Source: Lactiplantibacillus garii
GTDB taxonomy: Bacteria; Bacillota; Bacilli; Lactobacillales; Lactobacillaceae
Assembly (NCBI RefSeq): GCF_003885105.1
Contig: NZ_QWZQ01000033.1
Location: 1 to 35,783, forward strand
Length of the DNA stretch: 35,783 nucleotides
Direction of reading: 5' to 3'
Below are positions 16,380 to 24,451 of this stretch, one piece after another; within the stretch, counting starts at the first letter, position 1; every line of letters starts with the position of its first letter. Position numbers and translations under genes: made by a program. The notes under the pieces were generated by a model, which did not search any database, was not told the DNA's origin, and saw only the letters and a list, made by a program, of their open reading frames with translations.

Positions 16380-16382
16380 TTA

Positions 16383-17417
16383 ATGGCAGATAATCCAAAA
16401 GATATCCAACTCACGTCCGCCGACTTCGCGCCGCTCGATAAGCAGGCGGGTCCCGACAATGAACGCATTGCGGCCCCGTCCTTAACGTTCGGCCAAGACG
16501 TTTGGCGGCGCCTTAAATCTAACAAAACGGCGTTTACCAGTTTTATCATCTTAGTTTTAATGTTCCTGATTGCTTTCGGGGGCCAGGCGATTTATCACCA
16601 CGACCCGAACGCGCAGGAACCAAAATACGCCAACTTACCACCCAAGATTCCGGGTGTTAACATTCACGGCTTAAACGGGCACTTGACCCAGTCCGGTCAA
16701 GACGTTGACGCCTACAAACAGGCCGGTGCCGGCAGTAACGTCCACTACATTTTAGGGACCGACTACTTAGGCCGTGACCTGCTTGCCCGGATCATGTACG
16801 GGACCCGGATCTCGCTTGAAATTGCGTTGATCGCCACTTTGATCGACTTGACCATCGGGGTCGGGTTTGGGATCATCTCCGGTTGGAAAGGTGGGCGGGT
16901 CGACTTGTTCATGCAGCGTGTGATCGAAGTCCTCTCGTCCATTCCCCAACTAGTTGTCATGGTCCTGATGGCCACCGCCTTTACGAAGACCGGGATGGCG
17001 TCCATTATCGCCGCCATCGCGATCACCGGGTGGACCACCATGGCCCGGCTGACCCGTGCGCAAACCTTACAATTGAAAAACCAAGACTTTATTTTAGCCG
17101 CCCGGACGTTGGGTGAATCGGCACCGAAGATCGCTTGGAAGCACCTGCTGCCAAACTTATCAAGTGTCATCATCATCCAAACGATGTTTACGATTCCGAG
17201 CGCGATCTTCTTCGAAGCCTTCCTGAGTTATATCGGGATCGGGATCAGTTCGCCGCAAGCTTCGTTAGGGACGTTAATTTCCGACGGCCAAAAGAACTTC
17301 CAATTTTTACCGTATCAAATGTGGTACCCAGCCATCGTCCTGATTATCTTGATGCTCGCCTTCAACTTACTCGGTGACGGGATGCGCGACGCGTTTGATC
17401 CGAAGTCGAAACGTTAG
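16383..17417 (+). CDS. oppC: Oligopeptide ABC transporter permease
   Basis: 344 residues. A ~40-residue charged cytoplasmic N-terminus precedes the first helix (about 52-70); a large external loop containing LGTDYLGRDLLARIMYGTR (the family's conserved segment after helix 1) leads into five more helices. The EAA loop ILAARTLGESAPKIAWKHLLPN is at about 238-259, and the tail GDGMRDAFDPKSKR is characteristic of DppC/OppC. It pairs with OppB as channel. GGGGA precedes the ATG. It overlaps neither neighbour; oppD starts 13 bases after its stop. Confidence 0.95.
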   Translation: MADNPKDIQLTSADFAPLDKQAGPDNERIAAPSLTFGQDVWRRLKSNKTAFTSFIILVLMFLIAFGGQAIYHHDPNAQEPKYANLPPKIPGVNIHGLNGHLTQSGQDVDAYKQAGAGSNVHYILGTDYLGRDLLARIMYGTRISLEIALIATLIDLTIGVGFGIISGWKGGRVDLFMQRVIEVLSSIPQLVVMVLMATAFTKTGMASIIAAIAITGWTTMARLTRAQTLQLKNQDFILAARTLGESAPKIAWKHLLPNLSSVIIIQTMFTIPSAIFFEAFLSYIGIGISSPQASLGTLISDGQKNFQFLPYQMWYPAIVLIILMLAFNLLGDGMRDAFDPKSKR

Positions 17418-17430
17418 GAGGGTGGAAAGA

Positions 17431-18510
17431 ATGGAAAATCCAGAAAATGTTATTGAAGTCCGGGACTTGGAAATTAATTTCCACACTTACGCGGGGGAAG
17501 TTAAGGCCATCCGCGACGTTAGCTTCGATCTTCATAAGGGTGAAACCTTGGCCATCGTTGGTGAATCGGGTTCCGGAAAATCCGTGACGACCCGCTCATT
17601 AATGGGCTTGTTGGCCCCGAACGCCGAAATCAAAAAGGGTTCGATCATGTTTCACGGTGAAGACATCATCAAAAAGTCGGAAAAGGACATGCAACACATT
17701 CGTGGTAAGGACATTGCCATGATCTTCCAAGACCCGATGACGTCTTTGGACCCCACCATGCGCATCGGGATGCAAATCGCCGAACCGTTGATGAAACACA
17801 AGGGTTTAAAGAAAAAGGAAGCCATCGCCCAAGCGCTGGAAATGTTAAAACTCGTCGGCATTACTAACCCGGAAGGCCGGATCAACGATTATCCGTACCA
17901 GTTCTCCGGCGGGATGCGCCAACGGATTGTGATTGCGATCGCGCTGGTCTGCTACCCGGAAGTGTTAATTGCTGACGAACCAACCACCGCGTTGGACGTG
18001 ACCATTCAGGCCCAGATTTTGGACCTGATGAAGGACTTACAAAACCGGATCGACACCTCGATCATCTTCATCACCCACGACCTCGGTGTCGTCGCGGGGA
18101 TGGCCGACCGGGTTGCCGTAATGTACGCCGGTAAAATCGTGGAATACGGAACGGTTGACGAAATCTTCTTCAACCCGCAACACCCGTACACCTGGGGTCT
18201 GATCAACTCGATGCCGACGCTGGATACCGCCAGTGGCTCGTTACAAGCCATTCCGGGGACCCCGCCCGACTTACTCGATCCCCCAGTTGGGGACGCCTTT
18301 GCCGCGCGGAGTGACTACGCGATGAAGATCGATACTGAAAAGGAACCGCCGTTCTTTAAGGTGTCGGATACCCACTACGCGGCGACCTGGTTATTACACC
18401 CGGACGCCCCGAAAGTGACCCCACCGGCCGAGATCGTTCGGCGCCAAAAGAAGTTCGCGGCCATGCAAAAACCGGCAGCGCCGTTTGCAAAGACCGCCTC
18501 AAAGGAGTAA
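17431..18510 (+). CDS. oppD: Oligopeptide ABC transporter ATP-binding protein
   Basis: 359 residues from ATG 17431. The frame is open for 57 more bases upstream, into oppC, but TAGGAGGGTGG just before 17431 fixes the start. Walker A GESGSGKS (44-51), Q-loop Q100, signature FSGGMRQR (158-165), Walker B VLIADEP (178-184) and the H-loop in FITHDLGVV. The C-terminal region after about 265 carries the oligopeptide-transporter motif HPYTWGLINSMP and PGTPPDLLDPPVGDAF. The four cysteines typical of iron-sulfur-binding OppD/DppD proteins are not present. It forms the ATPase heterodimer with OppF. Confidence 0.95.
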   Translation: MENPENVIEVRDLEINFHTYAGEVKAIRDVSFDLHKGETLAIVGESGSGKSVTTRSLMGLLAPNAEIKKGSIMFHGEDIIKKSEKDMQHIRGKDIAMIFQDPMTSLDPTMRIGMQIAEPLMKHKGLKKKEAIAQALEMLKLVGITNPEGRINDYPYQFSGGMRQRIVIAIALVCYPEVLIADEPTTALDVTIQAQILDLMKDLQNRIDTSIIFITHDLGVVAGMADRVAVMYAGKIVEYGTVDEIFFNPQHPYTWGLINSMPTLDTASGSLQAIPGTPPDLLDPPVGDAFAARSDYAMKIDTEKEPPFFKVSDTHYAATWLLHPDAPKVTPPAEIVRRQKKFAAMQKPAAPFAKTASKE

Positions 18511-18516
18511 TGACAG

Positions 18517-19482
18517 ATGCCTGATGAACGTAAAAAAATTCTAGAAGTCCATCATTTAAAGCAGTACTTTAATGTTGGCAAAAAAGATGAAGTCCGGGCC
18601 GTTGACGACGTCTCCTTTGACATTTACGAAGGCGAAACTTTTGGCCTGGTTGGTGAATCCGGCTCGGGTAAAACGACGGCTGGACGGGCCATTATTCACT
18701 TGTACGAACCCACCGACGGGCAGATCATTTTTGACGGTAAGGACGTGTCCAAGCTGCACACCAAAAAAGAGATGCACGAATTTCGGCGGGAGATCCAAAT
18801 GATTTTCCAAGACCCGTACGCGTCGTTAAACCCGCGGATGAAGGTCAAGGACATCGTGGCGGAAGGTATCGACATTCACGGCCTCGCCAAGGACGACGCT
18901 GACCGGACCAAGCAGGTCGAAGACTTACTGGAAACGGTCGGGTTAAACAAGGACCACTCCAGTCGCTACCCCCACGAATTCTCCGGTGGGCAACGGCAAC
19001 GGATCGGGATCGCGCGCGCCTTAGCCGTGGAACCGAAGTTCATCATTGCCGATGAACCGATCTCCGCGCTGGACGTTTCGATCCAGGCCCAAGTCGTGAA
19101 CCTGATGAAGGAACTCCAAGTCAAACAGAACTTGACCTACCTGTTTATCGCCCACGATTTATCGATGGTCAAGTACATCAGTGACCGGATCGGGGTCATG
19201 CACTACGGGAAGATCTTGGAAATTGGTCCGGCGGATGAAGTTTATAATCACCCGTTGCACGCCTACACCAAGAGCTTGATCTCCGCGGTGCCGGTCCCGG
19301 ATCCCGAATTTGAGCGGAACCGGAAACAGGTGCCGTACGACGAGTCCCGTGAAATGGATGACAAGAAACGGCGGATGGTTGAAATCGCGCCGGGACACTA
19401 CGTCCGCGCGAGTGAAGACGAAGTCCCAATGTACACCCAGCGGGCGGTTGACGCCGGTTTAGTCACCGAATTCTCCGAATAA
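18517..19482 (+). CDS. oppF: Oligopeptide ABC transporter ATP-binding protein
   Basis: 321 residues, six bases after oppD with AAGGAG overlapping the end of oppD. Walker A GESGSGKT (46-53), Q-loop in IFQDPYASLNPR (97-108), signature FSGGQRQR (155-162), Walker B FIIADEP (175-181), H-loop in FIAHDLSMV. The tail HPLHAYTKSLISAVPVPDP is the usual OppF ending, followed by a ~50-residue acidic/basic extension ending VTEFSE. It is the last gene of the opp operon; a terminator follows at 19493. Confidence 0.95.
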   Translation: MPDERKKILEVHHLKQYFNVGKKDEVRAVDDVSFDIYEGETFGLVGESGSGKTTAGRAIIHLYEPTDGQIIFDGKDVSKLHTKKEMHEFRREIQMIFQDPYASLNPRMKVKDIVAEGIDIHGLAKDDADRTKQVEDLLETVGLNKDHSSRYPHEFSGGQRQRIGIARALAVEPKFIIADEPISALDVSIQAQVVNLMKELQVKQNLTYLFIAHDLSMVKYISDRIGVMHYGKILEIGPADEVYNHPLHAYTKSLISAVPVPDPEFERNRKQVPYDESREMDDKKRRMVEIAPGHYVRASEDEVPMYTQRAVDAGLVTEFSE

Positions 19483-19492
19483 GTCATGATTT

Positions 19493-19526
19493 AAAGCGCA
19501 GCTAACTTGTTTAGTTGCGCTTTTTT
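19493..19526 (+). terminator. Terminator of the opp operon
   Basis: AAGCGCAGCTAA (19494-19505) with TTAGTTGCGCTT (19511-19522), one G-U pair, five-base loop, TTTTTT. Confidence 0.9.
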
Positions 19527-19568
19527 GGTACCATGAGTTAACGGAATCGCAATTAGGAGGATTTGAAA

Positions 19569-19997
19569 ATGTTAATCGCACAACCCGCAACTACGCAAGA
19601 CTACCCCCAACTGGTGGACCTGTGGCAGGCGTCGGTCGCCGGCAGTCACGACTTTTTAAGCGCGGCTGACCAGCGGGCGCTAGCCACCGAACTTCCGGGG
19701 TATTTTGACCAGGTCGAGCTCGTCAAATGGTCGGATGAAACGGCCTTAATTGGTTTTTCCGGTCGGGTGGGGGACGAACTGGTGATGTTATTCCTAGCGC
19801 CGCACGTGTTTGGTCACGGCTACGGCCATCAAATTATCACCCAACTTGATCAGCAGGCGCCGCTCCGGCGGGTTGACGTTAACGAACAAAACCACGCCGC
19901 CCGCCAGTTTTACGCCCGCCAAGGGTTTACCGTGGCCCGGCGTGACCCGCTGGATGGGGCGGGACGGCCGTATCCCATTTTGCACTTAGTGCGCTAA
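19569..19997 (+). CDS. GNAT family N-acetyltransferase (YjaB-like)
   Basis: 142 residues from the ATG at 19569, eight bases after TAGGAGG; an in-frame TTG at 19563 is too close to that site to be used. The fold order is visible: N-terminal strand and helix (ATTQDYPQLVDLWQASVAGSH), central strands (TALIGFSGRVGDELVMLFLAP), the acetyl-CoA pyrophosphate loop as HVFGHGYGHQII (a variant of Q/RxxGxG/A), and the C-terminal motif VNEQNHAARQFYARQGFTV, common in GNATs. The closest layout is YjaB. The acceptor substrate is unknown. It is a single-gene unit with its own terminator. Confidence 0.85.
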   Translation: MLIAQPATTQDYPQLVDLWQASVAGSHDFLSAADQRALATELPGYFDQVELVKWSDETALIGFSGRVGDELVMLFLAPHVFGHGYGHQIITQLDQQAPLRRVDVNEQNHAARQFYARQGFTVARRDPLDGAGRPYPILHLVR

Positions 19998-20003
19998 TAA
20001 TAA

Positions 20004-20042
20004 GGTCCGCCTAATCAATCATGGTTAGGCGGACCGTTTTTT
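20004..20042 (+). terminator. Terminator after the GNAT gene
   Basis: GGTCCGCCTAA (20004-20014) with TTAGGCGGACC (20025-20035), then GTTTTTT. Confidence 0.92.
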
Positions 20043-20199
20043 ACGACGGACAACGGTGGTGTTTAGGCGCGGATACGGGAGGGTAAATGCTAGGCATCTT
20101 ATAAAAAAATATGGTGGAATTAATGATAGATTAATCCCGGTATTGCGCCGATTGTGACGGGAAACAGCGCTGCACGTACTGACTACCGGTAAAAGTTAA

Positions 20200-20253
20200 T
20201 TGTATAAATATTATAATTGTGTGATAATAACGTTGTTAATTAAGTTGATTAAC
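20200..20253 (+). promoter_or_regulatory. marR promoter with an operator at the start site
   Basis: -35 TTGTAT (20200-20205), 17-bp spacer, extended -10 TGTGATAAT (-10 at 20223-20228). A palindrome GTTAAT-N7-ATTAAC (20235-20253) begins at the expected transcription start, a typical position for MarR autorepression. The 400-bp gap between the GNAT and MarR genes otherwise holds the leader described at 20305. Confidence 0.6.
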
Positions 20254-20304
20254 CGCAAGAATGATTGGTGTAAATGATTGATTGAATCCCACCAGCAGGC
20301 GCAG

Positions 20305-20369
20305 CGTTAACCGTGATTCGCATTCGAACGTTTAGTTCTAAACGGCCGTTCCCGAATCACCGTTTAACG
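20305..20369 (+). other. Long imperfect inverted repeat in the marR leader
   Basis: CGTTAACCGTGATTCG (20305-20320) pairs with CGAATCACCGTTTAACG (20353-20369) with one bulge and one mismatch. Inside it CGTTTA (20329-20334) pairs with TAAACG (20339-20344). No T-run follows, so it is not a simple terminator. It lies about 70 bp downstream of the predicted start of transcription and 37 bp before the MarR start. Confidence 0.6.
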
Positions 20370-20405
20370 GACCCGCCAAAAACATGACAGAAAGGATGTA
20401 TTCGT

Positions 20406-20795
20406 ATGCAACAACCAATAAACTACGTTTTAGACATCATGCACTTAGAACGGGACCTTAAACGGTTGACCGGTAAGTGGTCAAAAACGACCGGTTTGAA
20501 GTTAAACGAGTTACGGATCCTCGTTTACGTTCAACAGCACCCGGGCATGCAGATTGGGGAAGTCGCCAGTGCGTTAACGGTTGCTAAGGCGTCGTTAGCC
20601 CAAAGCATCGGCTCCCTGATCGATCAGGGCTGGCTGGCTAGTGAACCCACGCAACACGACCGCCGGTTACGCGTGTTAACGCTGACCGCTAAGGGGCGTG
20701 AGTTAATGGAAACGGTTGATAACCAATTAGAAGCATCGTTGTCGACCAGCCCGGCGCTGGCGTTTGTTGACCGCTTAAAAGCGCTCCAAGCTTAA
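20406..20795 (+). CDS. MarR family transcriptional regulator
   Basis: 129 residues with the MarR winged-helix layout: an N-terminal dimer helix (about 5-30), then LNELRILVYVQQHPGMQIGEVASAL, recognition helix region TVAKASLAQSIGSLIDQGWLASE (about 59-81), and the wing PTQHDRRLRVLTLTAKGREL, whose D-R-R is the family hallmark. The C-terminal dimer helix is short. Ligand and targets are unknown; no divergent or downstream partner gene is present, so autoregulation through the palindrome at 20235 is the most direct guess. GAAAGGA precedes the ATG. Confidence 0.88.
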   Translation: MQQPINYVLDIMHLERDLKRLTGKWSKTTGLKLNELRILVYVQQHPGMQIGEVASALTVAKASLAQSIGSLIDQGWLASEPTQHDRRLRVLTLTAKGRELMETVDNQLEASLSTSPALAFVDRLKALQA

Positions 20796-20868
20796 CGCGG
20801 CCCTTAGAACTCCTTTTTCGTAAATCAACGGACTTTAAGTTGGGCTTAAAGTTCAAACCAACAAGTAA

Positions 20869-20912
20869 CACCCGGCCAGTGGTTTTTAGAACCGCTGAAC
20901 GGGTGCTTTTTT
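20869..20912 (+). terminator. Terminator after marR
   Basis: Outer CACCCG/CGGGTG (20869-20874, 20900-20905) and inner CAGTGGTT/AACCGCTG, then TTTTTT. Confidence 0.85.
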
Positions 20913-20933
20913 CAGAGCAAAAACAGAGTGTGC

Positions 20934-21032
20934 CAAAAGTCGGTTAGCGGGTGAGCATTAACGGCGTATGGCGAATAATCCTGGGCTTGGATTGTTTGAC
21001 ATATGGGGTTAAGCGGAGCCCGCTGACTTTTG
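20934..21032. other. Structured intergenic element between the marR and clpE terminators
   Basis: CAAAAGTC (20934-20941) and AGCGGG (20946-20951) pair with CCCGCT (21019-21024) and GACTTTTG (21025-21032), giving 14 bp of stem with a 4-nt bulge around a 67-nt centre, which itself holds AATCC/GGATT. No ORF fits. It may be a small RNA, a repeat remnant or chance. Confidence 0.4.
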
Positions 21033-21063
21033 AAACCCGTTTCGACAATAATTATTCGGAGAT

Positions 21064-21098
21064 AAAAACGAGGCTGTGACTTTTGTCACAGCCTCGTT
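21064..21098 (-). terminator. Terminator of clpE
   Basis: AACGAGGCTGTGAC (21067-21080) with GTCACAGCCTCGTT (21085-21098), perfect 14 bp, 4-nt loop, T-run on the minus strand. Confidence 0.92.
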
Positions 21099-21113
21099 GC
21101 TTTTAACGTTAAC

Positions 21114-23339
21114 TTAGTCTTCCTTAGTTTCCGCTGCTAAGACGATCTTGCCGTCTTCAACTTTGGCAACCATGTTCTTGGCGTCGCTGTGGTCGAGGTA
21201 GAAGTCCGCGATTCGGTCTTCAATCTGTTCCTGAATGACCCGCCGGAGTGGCCGGGCCCCCATTTGCGGGTTGTAGCCTAAATCGACTAACTTTTCTTCG
21301 ACCGGTTCGGTCACGTGCACGTGTAAGCCTTGGTTGGCTAGCATCTTATTGACGTCGTCGATCATCAGGGCCACGATCTTCATCAAGTTTTCCTTGGAAA
21401 GGGCGTTGAACTGAATGATGTCGTCAAACCGGTTCAAGAACTCTGGCTTGAAGTAGTCGGTCAAACGGGCGGTAATGTCGTGGGTCTTGCCCTCAGCCGC
21501 CGCACCGAACCCGACGTTGGCTTCGCTGTCACCGGTCCCAGCGTTCGAAGTCATGATAATGATCGTATCCTTGAAACTGACGGTCCGACCTTGTGAGTCG
21601 GTCAAACGACCGTCGTCCAGGATTTGTAAGAACATGTGCATGACGTCCGGGTGGGCCTTTTCGATTTCATCCAACAGTACGAGGCTGTACGGGTGGCGCC
21701 GAACTTGTTCGGTCAACTGGCCGGCTTCTTCGTAACCAACGTAGCCGGGCGGTGAACCAATCAGTTTGGCCACTGAATGGGGTTCCATGTACTCACTCAT
21801 GTCAAAGCGAATCATGGCGTCCTCGGAACCAAAGAGTTCCTTGGCTAATTGCTTAGCCAATTCCGTTTTACCAACCCCGGTCGGTCCGACGAACATGAAC
21901 GAGCCAATTGGCCGCCCAGTCCCGTTTAAACCGATCCGGTTCCGGCGAATGGCGCGGGCCACGGCTTCAACGGCCTTGTCCTGTCCAATGACGTGACTTT
22001 CAAGGTCGGGGGCTAAGGTCTTCATTTGGGCCTGCTCCTTGGCTTGTAAGTCGCCAACCGGAATGTTGGTCTTTTCTTCGACGATCTGTTCCATGTCCTT
22101 AACCGTAACGGTCGCCGTGTCAGCGGCTTGTTGACCGGCGTTTTCGTCCGGCTTAGCCTTTTCTAACTTGGCAACTTGGTCGCGGTAGTAGGCGGCCTTT
22201 TCGTAGTCTTCCTTCTTTAAGGCGTCCTGCTTTTGTTGTTCGGCCGCGTCGATCTTTTCTTGGATGGTCTTAGGATCGATCGTCTTCAACGTTAAGTTCT
22301 TCCGTGAACCGGCTTCATCGAGTAAGTCGATTGCCTTGTCCGGCAAGAAGCGGTCCTGGATGTAACGGTTGGACAGTTTGACCGCCGCAACGATGGCATC
22401 CGGGGTGTACTTAACGTGGTGGTAATCTTCGTATTTCTTTTGAATCCCTTGTAAAATTTTAACGGATTCTTCAACGCTCGGTTCGTTGACCGTTACCGGC
22501 TGGAACCGGCGGGCGAGGGCGGCATCCTTTTCGATGTCGCGGTATTCGTTCAGTGTCGTGGCCCCAACTAACTGGAAGTCACCCCGGGCTAACGCTGGTT
22601 TCAAAACGTTACCAGCGTCCATCCCGCCTTCCGCGTTGCCGGCACCCATGATTTCATGGATTTCGTCAATGAAGAGCACGATGTTCGGGTTCGACTGAAC
22701 TTCCTTCATTAGTTGTTGCATCCGTTGTTCAAACTGACCCCGAATCCCGGTACCCTGTACCAGGGAAGCCACGTCCAAACGAATAATTTCTTTATTAAGC
22801 AGTTTTTGTGGAACTTGACCAGAAACGATCTTCTGCGCTAAGCCTTCAACGACCGCCGTTTTACCAACCCCAGCTTCACCAATTAAAACCGGGTTGTTCT
22901 TAGTACGCCGGTTTAAAATTTCGATGACGCGGTTGATTTCGTTATCCCGACCAATGACCGGGTCAATCTTGCCTTGCTTGGCTTGAGCCGTCAAGTTGTA
23001 GCCGTATTGACCGAGGAGGCCGCCGCCGTTGTTGTTGCCACGACGGTTGCCGCCATTAGGACCAGCTGGTTGGGTCGGCGGAGTCTGTTGCTGCTGCCGG
23101 TAAGCGTCGTCAGGGTTGACGCCGCCACCTTGCATGGCGCGGAAGATATCGTCAAGGCCACCAAAACCGAATGGGTCTTGTGCCATATCAGTACCTCCAA
23201 CTCCGTTATTTGGTTGCTGTTCCTGATTCTTTAGCAGTTGATAGCAATTTTGACAAAGGTTGATTTGTCGCCGCTGACCGTTGACGTTCGTATATAAATG
23301 AATCGTCGCTTCGTTCTTATGGCAATTGTCACAAAGCAT
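21114..23339 (-). CDS. clpE: ATP-dependent Clp protease ATP-binding subunit ClpE
   Basis: 741 residues from the start giving [16 protein letters not shown], the conserved ClpE N-terminus; a longer in-frame start 18 codons upstream lacks this fit. A zinc finger uses C3/C6 and C29/C32. A Q/G/N-rich linker (about 40-110) precedes the first AAA module: Walker A GEAGVGKT (154-161), Walker B VLFIDE (221-226). A UVR domain lies at about 360-394. The second AAA module has Walker A GPTGVGKT (485-492) and the [12 protein letters not shown] Walker B. ClpE unfolds damaged proteins for ClpP and is a classic stress gene of low-GC Gram-positives. The upstream CtsR box at 23413 fits its known control. The best ribosome site (GAAAGG) is ~14 bases away, longer than usual. 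Confidence 0.95.
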   Translation of the reverse strand: MLCDNCHKNEATIHLYTNVNGQRRQINLCQNCYQLLKNQEQQPNNGVGGTDMAQDPFGFGGLDDIFRAMQGGGVNPDDAYRQQQQTPPTQPAGPNGGNRRGNNNGGGLLGQYGYNLTAQAKQGKIDPVIGRDNEINRVIEILNRRTKNNPVLIGEAGVGKTAVVEGLAQKIVSGQVPQKLLNKEIIRLDVASLVQGTGIRGQFEQRMQQLMKEVQSNPNIVLFIDEIHEIMGAGNAEGGMDAGNVLKPALARGDFQLVGATTLNEYRDIEKDAALARRFQPVTVNEPSVEESVKILQGIQKKYEDYHHVKYTPDAIVAAVKLSNRYIQDRFLPDKAIDLLDEAGSRKNLTLKTIDPKTIQEKIDAAEQQKQDALKKEDYEKAAYYRDQVAKLEKAKPDENAGQQAADTATVTVKDMEQIVEEKTNIPVGDLQAKEQAQMKTLAPDLESHVIGQDKAVEAVARAIRRNRIGLNGTGRPIGSFMFVGPTGVGKTELAKQLAKELFGSEDAMIRFDMSEYMEPHSVAKLIGSPPGYVGYEEAGQLTEQVRRHPYSLVLLDEIEKAHPDVMHMFLQILDDGRLTDSQGRTVSFKDTIIIMTSNAGTGDSEANVGFGAAAEGKTHDITARLTDYFKPEFLNRFDDIIQFNALSKENLMKIVALMIDDVNKMLANQGLHVHVTEPVEEKLVDLGYNPQMGARPLRRVIQEQIEDRIADFYLDHSDAKNMVAKVEDGKIVLAAETKED

Positions 23340-23412
23340 TATGCTGTCACACACCTTTCGCATCAGAAATATAACTAAATCGATTAGGATCATAGTTAAG
23401 GTCCAAAGATTG

Positions 23413-23429
23413 TTTGACCTTTGTTGACC
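23413..23429 (-). promoter_or_regulatory. CtsR operator of clpE
   Basis: Minus strand GGTCAAC-AAA-GGTCAAA, the tandem heptad of the CtsR consensus with one mismatch, with a further TCAAA on the upstream side. It lies just downstream of the -10, about 75 bp before the clpE start. Confidence 0.88.
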
Positions 23430-23439
23430 TTTGACTATT

Positions 23440-23467
23440 AGTATAACGATTTTACTGACCGTTGCAA
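23440..23467 (-). promoter_or_regulatory. clpE promoter
   Basis: Minus strand: -35 TTGCAA (complement of 23462-23467), 16-bp spacer, -10 TATACT (complement of 23440-23445). The CtsR box follows directly. Confidence 0.75.
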
Positions 23468-23611
23468 GTTAAAAGTCTCAACGTCGCAACTGGACCTGAA
23501 GCCTAAGCGCGGCTAGGGCAATCGTCCCGTTTTCGGTTTAATTATTTCCGAGATATCGATGGCCGCAACGGATGGCTTGTCTTGTATCAAGAATCGTTGT
23601 ATATTAAAAAC

Positions 23612-23697
23612 CTGGTCAGGACCAGACCACGTTGCGCTATCTGACTACATTATAGTACAAAGTGTTGATTTTGCATGTCAAAGGACTGACCAGTCCT
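23612..23697 (-). promoter_or_regulatory. Possible distal minus-strand promoter between two palindromes
   Basis: Minus strand TTGACA (complement of 23676-23681), 18-bp spacer, TACTAT. Immediately upstream of this -35 is AGGACTG-AC-CAGTCCT (23682-23697), and about 25 bp downstream of the -10 is CTGGTC-AG-GACCAG (23612-23625) followed on the minus strand by GTTTTT. This occupies the 500-bp gap between clpE and the 23840 ORF; no other gene is visible there. Confidence 0.4.
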
Positions 23698-23839
23698 GAT
23701 GTTAACCGCCAGTCAGTTCGGGATAATTGGCTTAAGGACTGCTCTGACAAGCGTCAAAGTTGTTCAGCGAACGAACACGGTTAATGATTTTTTTAATGTT
23801 GGCCGGTGGAACCGCACCGGTTAGGGAGGCGGTAATTTT

Positions 23840-24037
23840 TTGGCACCAGATTACGCACAGTTAATGGAAGACTTACGCACCGGCAAACGGGAAAGTTTCA
23901 GCGTTGAGCCGGACAACTTCATGGCCTTTCACGACGCCTACATGGCCTACGAGTACCGCAAGCGCATCATTGGTATGGCGGGCCTGGATGGCAAGGTGGT
24001 TTACCATTTTGATAAGGATGATAAGGCTACCAATTAA
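23840..24037 (+). CDS. Small protein of unknown function upstream of ptsHI
   Basis: 65 residues, start TTG with AGGGAGG (23823-23829) about ten bases upstream. The protein is acidic in the N-terminal half, then basic (EYRKRIIG), with an aromatic-rich middle (MAFHDAYMAYEYRKR) and a polar tail (HFDKDDKATN). There is no signal peptide, membrane helix or recognisable motif. Codon choice matches its neighbours and the ribosome site is strong, so it is probably real. No hairpin separates it from ptsH, but ptsH has its own promoter, so co-transcription may be partial. I do not recognise the family. Confidence 0.6.
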   Translation: MAPDYAQLMEDLRTGKRESFSVEPDNFMAFHDAYMAYEYRKRIIGMAGLDGKVVYHFDKDDKATN

Positions 24038-24061
24038 TAGGAATAGCTTGAATGAAAGGGC

Positions 24062-24090
24062 TTGTATTTTAATTGGATAATTGCTATCAT
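24062..24090 (+). promoter_or_regulatory. ptsHI promoter
   Basis: -35 TTGTAT (24062-24067), 17-bp spacer, extended -10 TGCTATCAT (-10 at 24085-24090), about 95 bp before ptsH. Confidence 0.75.
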
Positions 24091-24184
24091 CATTAGTAAG
24101 GGCTCTTGAGTAACGTGTTGGCGGCAACTCGAATTGACTCGGGCCAATTTTAAACTTTACATCTTTGAAGGAGATCGAATAGTT

Positions 24185-24451
24185 ATGGAAAAGAAAGAAT
24201 TTCACGTAATCGCAGACACAGGTATCCACGCACGTCCCGCAACCTTATTGGTACAATCAGCAAGTAAATTCAACTCAGAAATTACGTTGCAATACCAAGA
24301 CAAGTCAGTTAACTTGAAGTCCATCATGGGCGTTATGTCACTTGGTGTTGGTAAAGACGCCGACGTGACGATTTCTGCTGAAGGTGCCGACGAAGCCGAC
24401 GCCATCGCAGCGTTAGCTGAAACGATGAAGAAAGAAGGCTTATCTGAATAA
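24185..24451 (+). CDS. ptsH: Phosphocarrier protein HPr
   Basis: 88 residues. The start is the ATG at 24185 behind GAAGGAGA, giving [20 protein letters not shown]; a longer open frame upstream is not part of HPr. H15 in TGIHARPA is the residue phosphorylated by enzyme I for PTS sugar uptake. S46 in [11 protein letters not shown] is the regulatory serine phosphorylated by HPr kinase, which makes HPr the co-effector of CcpA in catabolite repression. Its stop overlaps the ptsI ATG (TAATG), so translation of the two is coupled. Confidence 0.97.
   Translation: MEKKEFHVIADTGIHARPATLLVQSASKFNSEITLQYQDKSVNLKSIMGVMSLGVGKDADVTISAEGADEADAIAALAETMKKEGLSE

Noticed and set aside
17374-17430. Upstream extension of OppD into oppC
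   Set aside because: TAGGAGG immediately before 17431 and the family N-terminus place the start at 17431.
24048-24067. Possible CcpA cre site (TGAAAGGGCTTGTA) at the ptsHI -35
   Set aside because: At least two core mismatches to the cre consensus, including the central CG, so it is not supportable without data.
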